In this document: in pieces, positions 32,771 to 43,875 of the stretch
Position numbering within the stretch: the stretch's first letter is position 1
How the letters are laid out: every line of letters starts with the position of its first letter
Assembly: GCF_032452875.1 (NCBI RefSeq)
Contig: NW_026894288.1
Coordinates: 1 to 64,000 of the forward strand
DNA: 64,000 bases
Reading direction: 5' to 3'
Origin: Bos javanicus
Lineage: Eukaryota > Chordata > Mammalia > Artiodactyla > Bovidae
The notes under the pieces: model-generated
Told to the model about the DNA's origin: nothing
The model's database searches: none
The model's input: the letters and a program-made list of their open reading frames with translations, nothing else
Made by a program: the position numbers and the translations under genes

Positions 32771-32957
32771 ATGAATCCTGCGGCCCAGCTGGCGATTATC
32801 AGGCAGCTGAGCAGGCATGAATCCTGCGGCCCAGCTGGCGGTTATCAGGCAGCTGAGCAGGCATGAATCCTGCGGCCCAGCTGGCGGTTATCAGGCAGCT
32901 GAGCAGGCATGAATCCTGCGGCCCAGCTGGCGTTATCAGGCAGCTGAGCAGGCATGA

Positions 32958-33083
32958 TCTGCCTCAGCAGGCACTGATCTGGCAGCTGTGCAGGCAGGCT
33001 CGAGCGGCTCCATGCTGGCATGTTATCAGGCAGCTGAGCACGGATCATGTGCCCAGCTGGCAAGAATCAGGCAGCTGAGCAGG
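32958..33083 (+). repeat. Wrecked core remnant
   Basis: The segment keeps X'-like and m5/m6-like ends (GATCATGTGCC, CAAGAATCAGGC) but the m1-m4 part is replaced by GCACTGATCTGGCAGC, TGTGCAGGCAGG, CTCGAGCGGC and TCCATGCTGGCATG. CTCGAG at 32,999-33,004 is the only one I noticed in the window. The length is close to a core, so it is best read as a core rearranged beyond recognition. It is not counted among the 84. Confidence 0.7.
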
Positions 33084-33751
33084 CATGAATCCTGCGGCCC
33101 AGCTGGCGATTATCAGGCAGCTGAGCAGGCGTGAATCCTGCGGCCCAGCTGGCGGTTATCAGGCAGCTGAGCAGGCATGAATCCTGCGGCCCAGCTGGCG
33201 GTTATTAGGCAGCTGAGCAGGCGTGAATCCTGCGACCCAGCTGGCGGTTATCAGGCAGCTGAGCAGGCGTGAATCCTGCGGCCCAGCTGGCGGTTATCAG
33301 GCAGCTGAGCAGGCGTGAATCCTGCGGCCCAGCTGGCGGTTATCAGGCAGCTGATCAGGCGTGAATCCTGCGGCCCAGCTGGCGGTTATCAGGCAGCTGA
33401 GTAGGCGTGAATCCTGCGGCCCAGCTGGCGGTTATCAGGCAGCTGAGCAGGCATGTCTCCTGCGGCCCAGCTGGCGGTTATCAGGCAGCTGAGCAGGCGT
33501 GAATCCTGCGGCCCAGCTGGCGGTTATCAGGCAGCTGAGCAGGCGTGAATCCTGCGGCCCAGCTGGCGGTTATCAGGCAGCTGAGCAGGCATGAATCCTG
33601 CGGCCCAGCTGGCGGTTATCAGGCAGCTGAGCAGGCGTGAATCCTGCGGCCCAGCTGGCGGTTATCAGGCAGCTGAGCAGGCGCTGAATCCTGCGGCCCA
33701 GCTGGCATTATCAGGCAGCTGAGCAGGCGCTGATCCCGCACCTCAGCAGGC

Positions 33752-33886
33752 ACTGATCACCTGCCTGTCATGCAGTGATCAGGTGACTGAGAGGCGCTGA
33801 TCATGTGACTGCTCATGTGCTGATCAGGTAGCTCTCCTGCACGGATCATGTGCCTCAGCAGGCAAGAATCAAGCAGCTGAGCAGGC
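33752..33886 (+). repeat. Core 42, CACCTG type
   Basis: m1 CACCTG, m5 GGATCATG. Pairs with the 40,494 core in the 6.74-kb duplication; both are followed by an ATCATGCGG dimer. Next core 433 bp on. Confidence 0.95.
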
Positions 33887-34184
33887 ATGAATCCTGCGGC
33901 CCAGCTGGCGATTATCAGGCAGCTGAGCAGGCGTGAATCATGCGGCCCAGCTGGCGGTTATCAGGCAGCTGAGCAGGCGTGAATCCTGCGGCCCAGCTGG
34001 CGGTTATCAGGCAGCTGAGCAGGCGTGAATCCTGCGGCCCAGCTGGCGGTTATCAGGCAGCTGAGCAGGCATGAATCCTGCGGCCCAGCTGGCGGTTATC
34101 AGGCAGCTGAGCAGGCATGAATCCTGCGGCCCAGCTGGCATTATCAGGCAGCTGAGCAGGCGCTGATCCCGCACCTCAGCAGGC

Positions 34185-34319
34185 ACTGATCACGTGCCTG
34201 TCATGCAGTGATCAGGTGACTGAGAGGCGCTGATCATGTGACTGCTCATGTGCTGATCAGGTAGCTCTCCTGCACGGATCATGTGCCTCAGCAGGCAAGA
34301 ATCAAGCAGCTGAGCAGGC
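34185..34319 (+). repeat. Core 43
   Basis: m4 GTAGCT, m5 GGATCATG; pairs with 40,926. Next core 939 bp on. Confidence 0.95.
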
Positions 34320-35123
34320 ATGAATCCTGCGGCCCAGCTGGCGATTATCAGGCAGCTGAGCAGGCGTGAATCCTGCGGCCCAGCTGGCGGTGATCAGGCA
34401 GCTGAGCAGGCGTGAATCCTGCGGCCCAGCTGGCGGTTATCAGGCAGCTGAGCAGGCATGAATCCTGCGGCCCAGCTGGCGGTTATCAGGCAGCTGAGCA
34501 GGCATGAATCCTGCGGCCCAGCTGGCGGTTATCAGGCAGCTGAGCAGGCGTGAATGCTGCGGCCCAGCTGGCGGTTATCAGGCAGCTGAGCAGGCGTGAA
34601 TCCTGCGGCCCAGCTGGCGGTTATCAGGCAGCTGAGCAGGCATGAATCCTGCGGCCCAGCTGGCGGTTATCAGGCAGCTGAGCAGGCATGAATCCTGCGG
34701 CCCAGCTGGCGGTTATCAGGCAGCTGAGCAGGCATGAATCCTGCGGCCCAGCTGGCGGTTATCAGGCAGCTGAGCAGGCATGAATCCTGCGGCCCAGCTG
34801 GCGGTTATCAGGCAGCTGAGCAGGCGTGAATCCTGCGGCCCAGCTGGCTGTTATCAGGCAGCTGAGCAGGCGTGAATCCTGCGGCCCAGCTGGCGGTTAT
34901 CAGGCAGCTGAGCAGGCATGAATCCTGCGGCCCAGCTGGCTGTTATCAGGCAGCTGAGCAGGCGTGAATCCTGCGGCCCAGCTGGCGGTTATCAGGCAGC
35001 TGAGCAGGCAAGAATCCTGCGGCCCAGCTGGCGATTATCAGGCAGCTGAGCAGGCATGAATCCTGCGGCCCAGCTGGCATTATCAGGCAGCTGAGCAGGC
35101 GCTGATCCCGCACCTCAGCAGGC

Positions 35124-35258
35124 ACTGATCACGTGCCTGTCATGCAGTAATCAGGTGACTGAGAGGCGCTGATCATGTGACTGCTCATGTGCTGATCAGG
35201 TAGCTCTCCTGCACGGATCATGTGCCTCAGCAGGCAAGAATCAAGCAGCTGAGCAGGC
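35124..35258 (+). repeat. Core 44
   Basis: m2 CAGTAATCAGG; m5 GGATCATG; pairs with 41,864. Preceded by a GCAAGAATCC/GATTATC dimer near 35,009. Next core 710 bp on. Confidence 0.95.
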
Positions 35259-35833
35259 ATGAATCCTGCGGCCCAGCTGGCGATTATCAGGCAGCTGAGC
35301 AGGCATGAATCCTGCGGCCCAGCTGGCGGTTATCAGGCAGCTGAGCAGGCGTGAATCCTGCGCCCCAGCTGGCGGTTATCAGGCAGCTGAGCAGGCGTGA
35401 ATCCTGCGGTCCAGCTGGCGGTTATCAGGCAGCTGAGCAGGCGTGAATCCTGCGGCCCAGCTGGCGGTTATCAGGCAGCTGAGCAGGCGTGAATCCTGCG
35501 GCCCAGCTGGCGGTTATCAGGCAGCTGAGCAGGCGTGAATCCTGCGGCCCAGCTGGCGGTTATCAGGCAGCTGAGCAGGCGTGAATCCTGCGGCCCAGCT
35601 GGCGGTTATCACGCAGCTGAGCAGGCATGAATCCTGCGGCCCAGCTGGCGGTTATCAGGCAGCTGAGCAGGCGTGAATCCTGCGGCCCAGCTGGCGGTTA
35701 TCAGGCAGCTGAGCAGGCATGAATCCTGCGGCCCAGCTGGCGGTTATCAGGCAGCTGAGCAGGCATGAATCCTGCGGCCCAGCTGGCACTTATCAGGCAG
35801 CTGAGCAGGCGCTGATCCCGCACCTCAGCAGGC

Positions 35834-35965
35834 ACTGATCACGTGCCTGTCATGCAGTGATCAGGTGACTGAGGCGCTGATCATGTGACTGCTCATGTGC
35901 TGATCAGGTACCTCTCCTGCACGGATGATGTGCCTCAGCAGGCAAGATCAAGCAGCTGAGCAGGC
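35834..35965 (+). repeat. Core 45, GTACCT type, 132 bp
   Basis: Two bases lost in m2 (GACTGAGGCGC) and one in m6 (CAAGATCAAG). m4 GTACCT, m5 GGATGATG; pairs with 42,573. Next core 1,163 bp on. Confidence 0.94.
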
Positions 35966-36973
35966 ATGAATCCTGCGGCCCAGCTGGCGATTATCAGGCA
36001 GCTGAGCAGGCGTGAATCCTGCGGCCCAGCTGGCGGTTATCAGGCAGCTGAGCAGGCGTGAATCCTGCGGCCCAGCTGGCGGTTATCAGGCAGCTGAGCA
36101 GGCGTGAATCCTGCGGCCCAGGTGGCGGTTATCAGGCAGCTGAGCAGGCGTGAATCCTGCGGCCCAGCTGGCGGTTATCAGGCAGCTGAGCAGGCGTGAA
36201 TCCTGCGGCCCAGCTGGCGGTTATCAGGCAGCTGAGCAGGCGTGAATCCTGCGGCCCAGCTGGCGGTTATCAGGCAGCTGAGCAGGCGTGAATCCTGCGG
36301 CCCAGCTGGCGTTATCAGGCAGCTGAGCAGGCGTGAATCCTGCGGCCCAGCTGGCGGTTATCAGGCAGCTGAGCAGGCGTGAATCCTGCGGCCCAGCTGG
36401 CGGTTATCAGGCAGCTGAGCAGGCGTGAATCCTGCGGCCCAGCTGGCGGTTATCAGGCAGCTGAGCAGGCATGAATCCTGCGGCCCAGCTGGCGGTTATC
36501 AGGCAGCTGAGCAGGCGTGAATCCTGCGGCCCAGCTGGCGGTTATCAGGCAGCTGAGCAGGCGTGAATCCTGCGGCCCAGCTGGCGGTTATCAGGCAGCT
36601 GAGCAGGCGTGAATCCTGCGGCCCAGCTGGCGGTTATCAGGCAGCTGAGCAGGCATGAATCCTGCGGCCCAGCTGGCGGTTATCAGGCAGCTGAGCAGGC
36701 GTGAATCCTGCGGCCCAGCTGGCGGTTATCAGGCAGCTGAGCAGGCGTGAATCCTGCGGCCCAGCTGGCGGTTATCAGGCAGCTGAGCAGGCGTGAATCC
36801 TGCGGCCCAGCTGGCGGTTATCAGGCAGCTGAGCAGGCATGAATCCTGCGGCCCAGCTGGCGGTTATCAGGCAGCTGAGCAGGCGTGAATCCTGCGGCAG
36901 CTGGCATTATCAGGCAGCTGAGCAGGCATGAATCCTGCGGCCCAGCTGGCGCTTATCAGGCAGCTGAGCAGGC
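35966..36973 (+). repeat. Run of 22 dimers, mostly GCGTGAA
   Basis: About 22 units, four bases short (GGCGTTATC near 36,308; CCTGCGGCAGC near 36,893). A CCCAGGTGGCGG variant near 36,117 recurs 6,742 bp downstream near 42,859. GCATGAA dimers are sparse here although flanking arrays have many. Confidence 0.9.
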
Positions 36974-36996
36974 GCTGATCCCGCACCTCAGCAGGC

Positions 36997-37131
36997 ACTG
37001 ATCACGTGCCTGTCATGCAGTGATCAGGTGACTGAGAGGCGCTGATCATGTGACTGCTCATGTGCTGATCAGGTAGCTCTCCTGCACGGATCATGTGCCT
37101 CAGCAGGCAAGAATCAAGCAGCTGAGCAGGC
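36997..37131 (+). repeat. Core 46
   Basis: m4 GTAGCT, m5 GGATCATG. The next dimer reads GGTTATCATGC instead of GATTATCAGG. Pairs with 43,743. Next core 434 bp on. Confidence 0.95.
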
Positions 37132-37430
37132 ATGAATCCTGCGGCCCAGCTGGCGGTTATCATGCAGCTGAGCAGGCATGAATCCTGCGGCCCAGCTGGC
37201 GGTTATCAGGCAGCTGAGCAGGCGTGAATCCTGCGGCCCAGCTGGCGGTTATCAGGCAGCTGAGCAGGCATGAATCCTGCGGCCCAGCTGGCGGTTATCA
37301 GGCAGCTGAGCAGGCGAGAATCCTGCGGCCCAGCTGGCGATTATCAGGCAGCTGAGCAGGCATGAATCCCGCGGCCCAGCTGGCACTTATCAGGCAGCTG
37401 AGCAGGCGCTGATCCCGCACCTCAGCAGGC

Positions 37431-37565
37431 ACTGATCACGTGCCTGTCATGCAGTGATCAGGTGACTGAGAGGCGCTGATCATGTGACTGCTCATGTGCT
37501 GATCAGGTAGCTCTCCTGCACGGATCATGTGCCTCAGCAGGCAAGAATCAAGCAGCTGAGCAGGC
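37431..37565 (+). repeat. Core 47
   Basis: m4 GTAGCT, m5 GGATCATG; pairs with 44,175, though that copy has TACGTG. Next core 941 bp on. Confidence 0.95.
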
Positions 37566-38371
37566 ATGAATCCTGCGGCCCAGCTGGCGATTATCAGGCA
37601 GCTGAGCAGGCGTGAATCCTGCGGCCCAGCTGGCGGTTATCAGGCAGCTGAGCAGGCGTGAATCCTGCGGCCCAGCTGGCGGTTATCAGGCAGCTGAGCA
37701 GGCGTGAATCCTGCGGCCCAGCTGGCGGTTATCAGGCAGCTGAGCAGGCGTGAATCCTGCGGCCCAGCTGGCGGTTATCAGGCAGCTGAGCAGGCATGAA
37801 TCCTGCGGCCCAGCTGGCGGTTATCAGGCAGCTGAGCAGGCGTGAATCCTGCGGCCCAGCTGGCGGTTATCAGGCAGCTGAGCAGGCGTGAATCCTGCGG
37901 CCCAGCTGGCGGTTTTCAGGCAGCTGAGCAGGCGCATGAATCCTGCGGCCCAGCTGGCGGTTATCAGGCAGCTGAGCAGGCGTGAATCCTGCGGCCCAGC
38001 TGGCGGTTATCAGGCAGCTGAGCAGGCGTGAATCCTGCGGCCCAGCTGGCGGTTATCAGGCAGCTGAGCAGGCGTGAATCCTGCGGCCCAGCTGGCGGTT
38101 ATCAGGCAGCTGAGCAGGCGTGAATCCTGCGGCCCAGCTGGCGGTTATCAGGCAGCTGAGCAGGCGTGAATCCTGCGGCCCAGCTGGCGGTTATCAGGCA
38201 GCTGAGCAGGCGTTAATCCTGCGGCCCAGCTGGCGGTTATCAAGCAGCTGAGCAGGCGTGAATCCTGCGGCCCAGCTGGCGGTTATCAGGCAGCTGAGCA
38301 GGCATGATCCTGCGGCCCAGCTGGCACTTATCAGGCAGCTGAGCAGGCGCTGATCCCGCACCTCAGCAGGC

Positions 38372-38506
38372 ACTGATCACGTGCCTGTCATGCAGTGATC
38401 AGGTGACTGAGAGGCGCTGATCATGTGACTGCTCATGTGCTGATCAGGTAGCTCTCCTGCACGGATCATGTGCCTCAGCAGGCAAGAATCAAGCAGCTGA
38501 GCAGGC
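38372..38506 (+). repeat. Core 48
   Basis: m4 GTAGCT, m5 GGATCATG, followed by ATGAATTCTG. Pairs with 45,115 by spacing. Next core 985 bp on. Confidence 0.95.
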
Positions 38507-39356
38507 ATGAATTCTGCGGCCCAGCTGGCGATTATCAGGCAGCTGAGCAGGCGTGAATCCTGCGGCCCAGCTGGCGGTTATCAGGCAGCTGAGCAGGCGT
38601 GAATCCTGCGGCCCAGCTGGCGGTTATCAGGCAGCTGAGCAGGCGTGAATCCTGCGGCCCAGCTGGCGGTTATCAGGCAGCTGAGCAGGCGTGAATCCTG
38701 CGGCCCAGCTGGCGGTTATCAGGCAGCTGAGCAGGCGTGAATCCTGCGGCCCAGCTGGCGGTTATCAGGCAGCTGAGCAGGCGTGAATCCTGCGGCCCAG
38801 CTGGCGGTTATCAGGCAGCTGAGCAGGCGTGAATCCTGCGGCCCAGCTGGCGGTTATCAGGCAGCTGAGCAGGCGTGAATCCTGCGGCCCAGCTGGCGGT
38901 TATCAGGCAGCTGAACAGGCGTGAATCCTGCGGCCCAGCTGGCGGTTATCAGGCAGCTGAGCAGGCGTGAATCCTGCGTCCCAGCTGGTGATTATCAGGC
39001 AGCTGAGCAGGGATGAATCCTGTGGCCCAGCTGGCGGTTATCAGGCAGCTGAGCAGGCATGAATCCTGCGGCCCAGCTGGCGGTTATCAGGCAGCTGAAC
39101 AGGCATGAATCCTGCGGCCCAGCTGGCGGTTATCAGGCAGCTGAGCAGGCATGAATCCTGCGGCCCAGCTGGCGGTTATCAGGCAGCTGAGCAGGCGTGA
39201 ATCCTGCGGCCCAGCTGGCGGTTATCAGGCAGCTGAGCAGGCGTGAATCCTGCGGCCCAGCTGGCGGTTATCAGGCAGCTGAGCAGGCGTGAATCCTGCG
39301 GCCCAGCTGGCATTATCAGGCAGCTGAGCAGGCGCTGATCCCGCACCTCAGCAGGC

Positions 39357-39491
39357 ACTGATCACGTGCCTGTCATGCAGTAATCAGGTGACTGAGAGGC
39401 GCTGATCATGTGACTGCTCATGTGCTGATCAGGTAGCTCTCCTGCACGGATCATGTGCCTCAGCAGGCAAGAATCAAGCAGCTGAGCAGGC
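39357..39491 (+). repeat. Core 49
   Basis: m2 CAGTAATCAGG; m5 GGATCATG. Opens the first 342, 795, 432, 938 series of the right domain. Confidence 0.95.
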
Positions 39492-39698
39492 ATGAATCCT
39501 GCGGCCCAGCTGGCGATTATCAGGCAGCTGAGCAGGCGTGAATCCTGCGGCCCAGCTGGCGGTTATCAGGCAGCTGAGCAGGCGTGAATCCTGCGGCCCA
39601 GCTGGCGGTTATCAGGCAGCTGAGCAGGCGAGAATCCTGCGGCCCAGCTGGCGATTATCAGGCAGCTGAGCAGGCGCTGATCCCGCACCTCAGCAGGC

Positions 39699-39829
39699 AC
39701 TGATCACGTGCCTGTCATGCAGTGATCAGGTGACTGAGGCTGATCATGTGACTGCTCATGTGCTGATCAGGCAGCTCTCCTGCACGGATCATGTGCCTCA
39801 GCAGGCAAGAATCAGGCAGCTGAGCAGGC
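39699..39829 (+). repeat. Core 50, 131 bp
   Basis: Four bases lost at the m2/m3 junction (GACTGAGGCTGATC). m4 reads CAGGCAGCTC, m6 AATCAGGCAGC. Next core 795 bp on. Confidence 0.94.
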
Positions 39830-40493
39830 ATGAATCCTGCGGCCCAGCTGGCGATTATCAGGCAGCTGAGCAGGCGTGAATCCTGCGGCCCAGCTGGCGG
39901 TTATCAGGCAGCTGAGCAGGCGTGAATCCTGCGGCCCAGCTGGCGGTTATTAGGCAGCTGAGCAGGCGTGAATCCTGCGGCCCAGCTGGCGGTTATCAGG
40001 CAGCTGAGCAGGCGTGAATCCTGCGGCCCAGCTGGCGGTTATCAGGCAGCTGAGCAGGCGTGAATCCTGCGGCCCAGCTGGCGGTTATCAGGCAGCTGAT
40101 CAGGCGTGAATCCTGCGGCCCAGCTGGAGGTTATCAGGCAGCTGAGTAGGCGTGAATCCTGCGGCCCAGCTGGCGGTTATCAGGCAGCTGAGCAGGCGTG
40201 TATCCTGCGGCCCAGCTGGCGGTTATCAGGCAGCTGAGCAGGCGAATCCTGCGGCCCAGCTGGCGGTTATCAGGCAGCTGAGCAGGCGTGAATCCTGCGG
40301 CCCAGCTGGCGGTTATCAGGCAGCTGAGCAGGCGTGAATCCTGCGGCCCAGCTGGCGGTTATCAGGCAGCTGAGCAGGCGTGAATCCTGCGGCCCAGCTG
40401 GCGGTTATCAGGCAGCTGAGCAGGCGCTGATCCTGCGGCCCAGCTGGCATTATCAGGCAGCTGAGCAGGCGCTGATCCCGCACCTCAGCAGGC

Positions 40494-40628
40494 ACTGATC
40501 ACCTGCCTGTCATGCAGTGATCAGGTGACAGAGAGGCGCTGATCATGTGACTGCTCATGTGCTGATCAGGTAGCTCTCCTGCACGGATCATGTGCCTCAG
40601 CAGGCAAGAATCAAGCAGCTGAGCAGGC
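40494..40628 (+). repeat. Core 51, CACCTG and GACAGAG
   Basis: Combines CACCTG in m1 with GTGACAGAG in m2. It is followed by ATCATGCGG and CAGTCG dimers exactly as after the 1,187 core, 39 kb away. m5 GGATCATG. Next core 432 bp on. Confidence 0.95.
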
Positions 40629-40925
40629 ATGAATCCTGCGGCCCAGCTGGCGATTATCAGGCAGCTGAGCAGGCGTGAATCATGCGGCCCAGCTGGCGGT
40701 TATCAGGCAGCTGAGCAGTCGTGAATCCTGCGGCCCAGCTGGCGGTTATCAGGCAGCTGAGCAGGCGTGAATCCTGCGGCCCAGCTGGCGGTTATCAGGC
40801 AGCTGAGCAGGCGTGAATCCTGCGGCCCAGCTGGCGGTTATCAGGCAGCTGAGCGGGCGTGATCCTGCGGCCCAGCTGGCGTTATCAGGCAGCTGAGCAG
40901 GCGCTGATCCCGCACCTCAGCAGGC

Positions 40926-41060
40926 ACTGATCACGTGCCTGTCATGCAGTGATCAGGTGACTGAGAGGCGCTGATCATGTGACTGCTCATGTGCTGATCA
41001 GGTAGCTCTCCTGCACGGATGATGTGCCTCAGCAGGCAAGAATCAAGCAGCTGAGCAGGC
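40926..41060 (+). repeat. Core 52
   Basis: Reference-like (m4 GTAGCT, m5 GGATGATG). Next core 938 bp on. Confidence 0.95.
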
Positions 41061-41863
41061 ATGAATCCTGCGGCCCAGCTGGCGATTATCAGGCAGCTGA
41101 GCAGGCGTGAATCCTGCGGCCCAGCTGGCGGTGATCAGGCAGCTGAGCAGGCGAATCCTGCGGCCCAGCTGGCGGTTATCAGGCAGCTGAGCAGGCGTGA
41201 ATCCTGCGGCCCAGCTGGCGGTTATCAGGCAGCTGAGCAGGCGTGAATCCTGCGGCCCAGCTGGCGGTTATCAGGCAGCTGAGCAGGCGTGAATGCTGCG
41301 GCCCAGCTGGCGGTTATCAGGCAGCTGAGCAGGCGTGAATCCTGCGGCCCAGCTGGCGGTTATCAGGCAGCTGAGCAGGCGTGAATCCTGCGGCCCAGCT
41401 GGCGGTTATCAGGCAGCTGAGCAGGCGTGAATCCTGCGGCCCAGCTGGCGGTTATCAGGCAGCTGAGCAGGCGTGAATCCTGCGGCCCAGCTGGCGGTTA
41501 TCAGGCAGCTGAGCAGGCGTGAATCCTGCGGCCCAGCTGGCGGTTATCAGGCAGCTGAGCAGGCGTGAATCCTGCGGCCCAGCTGGCTGTTATCAGGCAG
41601 CTGAGCAGGCGTGAATCCTGCGGCCCAGCTGGCGGTTATCAGGCAGCTGAGCAGGCGTGAATCCTGCGGCCCAGCTGGCTGTTATCAGGCAGCTGAGCAG
41701 GCGTGAATCCTGCGGCCCAGCTGGCAGTTATCAGGCAGCTGAGCAGGCGAGAATCCTGCGGCCCAGCTGGCGATTATCAGGCAGCTGAGAAGGCGCTGAT
41801 CCCGCACCTCAGCAGGCACTTATCAGGCAGCTGAGCAGGCGCTGATCCCGCACCTCAGCAGGC

Positions 41864-41998
41864 ACTGATTACGTGCCTGTCATGCAGTGATCAGGTGACT
41901 GAGAGGCGCTGATCATGTGACTGCTCATGTGCTGATCAGGTAGCTCTCCTGCACGGATCATGTGCCTCAGCAGGCAAGAATCAAGCAGCTGAGCAGGC
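41864..41998 (+). repeat. Core 53, TACGTG type
   Basis: m1 reads CTGATTACGTG, losing both TGATCA and CACGTG. m5 GGATCATG. Preceded by a GCGAGAATCC/GATTATC dimer near 41,748, as at 44,175 and 47,173. Next core 709 bp on. Confidence 0.95.
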
Positions 41999-42572
41999 AT
42001 GAATCCTGCGGCCCAGCTGGCGATTATCAGGCAGCTGAGCAGGCGTGAATCCTGCGGCCCAGCTGGCGGTTATCAGGCAGCTGAGCAGGCGTGAATCCTG
42101 CGGCCCAGCTGGCGGTTATCAGGCAGCTGAGCAGGCGTGAATCCTGCGGCCCAGCTGGCGGTTATCAGGCAGCTGAGCAGGCGTGAATCCTGCGGCCCAG
42201 CTGGCGGTTATCAGGCAGCTGAGCAGGCGTGAATCCTGCGGCCCAGCTGGCGGTTATCAGGCAGCTGAGCGGGCGTGAATCCTGCGGCCCAGCTGGCGGT
42301 TATCAGGCAGCTGAGCGGGCGTGAATCCTGCGGCCCAGCTGGCGGTTATCCCGCAGCTGAGCAGGCGTGAATCCTGCGGCCCAGCTGGCGGTTATCAGGC
42401 AGCTGAGCAGGCGTGAATCCTGCGGCCCAGCTGGCGGTTATCAGGCAGCTGAGCGGGCGTCAATCCTGCGGCCCAGCTGGCGGTTATCAGGCAGCTGAGC
42501 GGGCGCTGATCCCGCACCCAGCAGGCACTTATCAGGCAGCTGAGCAGGCGCTGATCCCGCACCTCAGCAGGC

Positions 42573-42707
42573 ACTGATCACGTGCCTGTCATGCAGTGAT
42601 CAGGTGACTGAGAGGCGCTGATCATGTGACTGCTCATGTGCTGATCAGGTACCTCTCCTGCACGGATGATGTGCCTCAGCAGGCAAGAATCAAGCAGCTG
42701 AGCAGGC
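42573..42707 (+). repeat. Core 54, GTACCT type
   Basis: m4 GTACCT, m5 GGATGATG. The last GTACCT core in the window. Next core 1,170 bp on. Confidence 0.95.
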
Positions 42708-43627
42708 ATGAATCCTGCGGCCCAGCTGGCGATTATCAGGCAGCTGAGCAGGCGTGAATCCTGCGGCCCAGCTGGCGGTTATCAGGCAGCTGAGCAGGCG
42801 TGAATCCTGCGGCCCAGCTGGCGGTTATCAGGCAGCTGAGCAGGCGTGAATCCTGCGGCCCAGGTGGCGGTTATCAGGCAGCTGAGCAGGCGTGAATCCT
42901 GCGGCCCAGCTGGCGGTTATCAGGCAGCTGAGCAGGCGTGAATCCTGCGGCCCAGCTGGCGGTTATCAGGCAGCTGAGCAGGCGTGAATCCTGCGGCCCA
43001 GCTGGCGGTTATCAGGCAGCTGAGCAGGCGTGAATCCTGCGGCCCAGCTGGCGGTTATCAGGCAGCTGAGCAGGCGTGAATCCTGCGGCCCAGCTGGCGG
43101 TTATCAGGCAGCTGAGCAGGCGTGAATCCTGCGGCCCAGCTGGCGGTTATCAGGCAGCTGAGCAGGCGTGAATCCTGCGGCCCAGCTGGCGGTTATCAGG
43201 CAGCTGAGCAGGCGTGAATCCTGCGGCCCAGCTGGCGGTTATCAGGCAGCTGAGCAGGCGTGAATCCTGCGGCCCAGCTGGCGGTTATCAGGCAGCTGAG
43301 CAGGCGTGAATCCTGCGGCCCAGCTGGCGGTTATCAGGCAGCTGAGCAGGCGTGAATCCTGCGGCCCAGCTGGCGGTTATCAGGCAGCTGAGCAGGCGTG
43401 AATCCTGCGGCCCAGCTGGCGGTTATCAGGCAGCTGAGCAGGCGTGAATCCTGCGGCCCAGCTGGCGGTTATCAGGCAGCTGAGCAGGCGTGAATCCTGC
43501 GGCCCAGCTGGCGGTTATCAGGCAGCTGAGCAGGCGTGAATCCTGCGGCCCAGCTGGCGGTTATCAGGCAGCTGAGCAGGCGTGAATCCTGCGGCCCAGC
43601 TGGCGGTTATCAGGCAGCTGAGTGGGC
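42708..43627 (+). repeat. Uninterrupted run of 20 dimers
   Basis: The run is 920 bp, exactly 20 x 46, nearly invariant except CCCAGGTGGCGG near 42,859 and a terminal GAGTGGGC. It ends in a double X'-Y' lead-in. Confidence 0.93.
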
Positions 43628-43742
43628 GCTGATCCTGCACCTCAGCTGGCGCTTATCAGGCAGCTGAGCGGGCGCTGATCCCGCACCTCAGCAGGCACTT
43701 ATCAGGCAGCTGAGCAGGCGCTGATCCCGCACCTCAGCAGGC

Positions 43743-43875
43743 ACTGATCACGTGCCTGTCATGCAGTGATCAGGTGACTGAGAGGCGCTGATCATGTGAC
43801 TGCTCATGCTGATCAGGTAGCTCTCCTGCACGGATGATGTGCCTCAGCAGGCAAGAATCAGGCAGCTGAGCAGGC
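43743..43875 (+). repeat. Core 55, 133 bp
   Basis: Two bases lost in m3 (GCTCATGCTGATC); m6 AATCAGGCAGC. m5 GGATGATG. Next core 432 bp on. Confidence 0.95.

Larger units (their letters stand above)
33084..38506 (+). repeat. Left copy of the 6.74-kb duplication
   Basis: Core spacing 433, 939, 710, 1163, 434, 941 matches 432, 938, 709, 1170, 432, 940 starting at 40,494. Shared markers at about 6,740-bp offset: GGTTATTAGG, GATCAGGC, GAGTAGGC cassette; CACCTG core; ATCATGCGG; GTGAATGCTGCGG; paired GGCTGTTATC; CCCAGGTGGCGG. Confidence 0.88.
15260..39200 (+). repeat. Central domain: GCATGAA dimers, GCGGGC absent
   Basis: From about 15,267 the junction GCATGAA appears inside the arrays and becomes the majority form over much of 19-35 kb. 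From 36 to 39 kb it is mixed with GCGTGAA. After a last GCGGGC dimer near 17,418 I found none until about 40,855. Lead-ins to cores are often compressed to a hybrid in which X runs directly into ACTTATC or ATTATC (CAGCTGGCACTTATC or CAGCTGGCATTATC). That form is essentially confined to about 17.4-40.5 kb. Several cores are damaged (22.07, 22.87, 23.96, 31.65 and 32.96 kb). No gene is present. Confidence 0.88.

Noticed and set aside
32958..33083. Foreign insertion or mobile element at the anomalous patch
   Set aside because: No terminal repeats or target-site duplication, and its ends and parts of its middle are still recognisable as satellite monomers. A damaged core explains it better.
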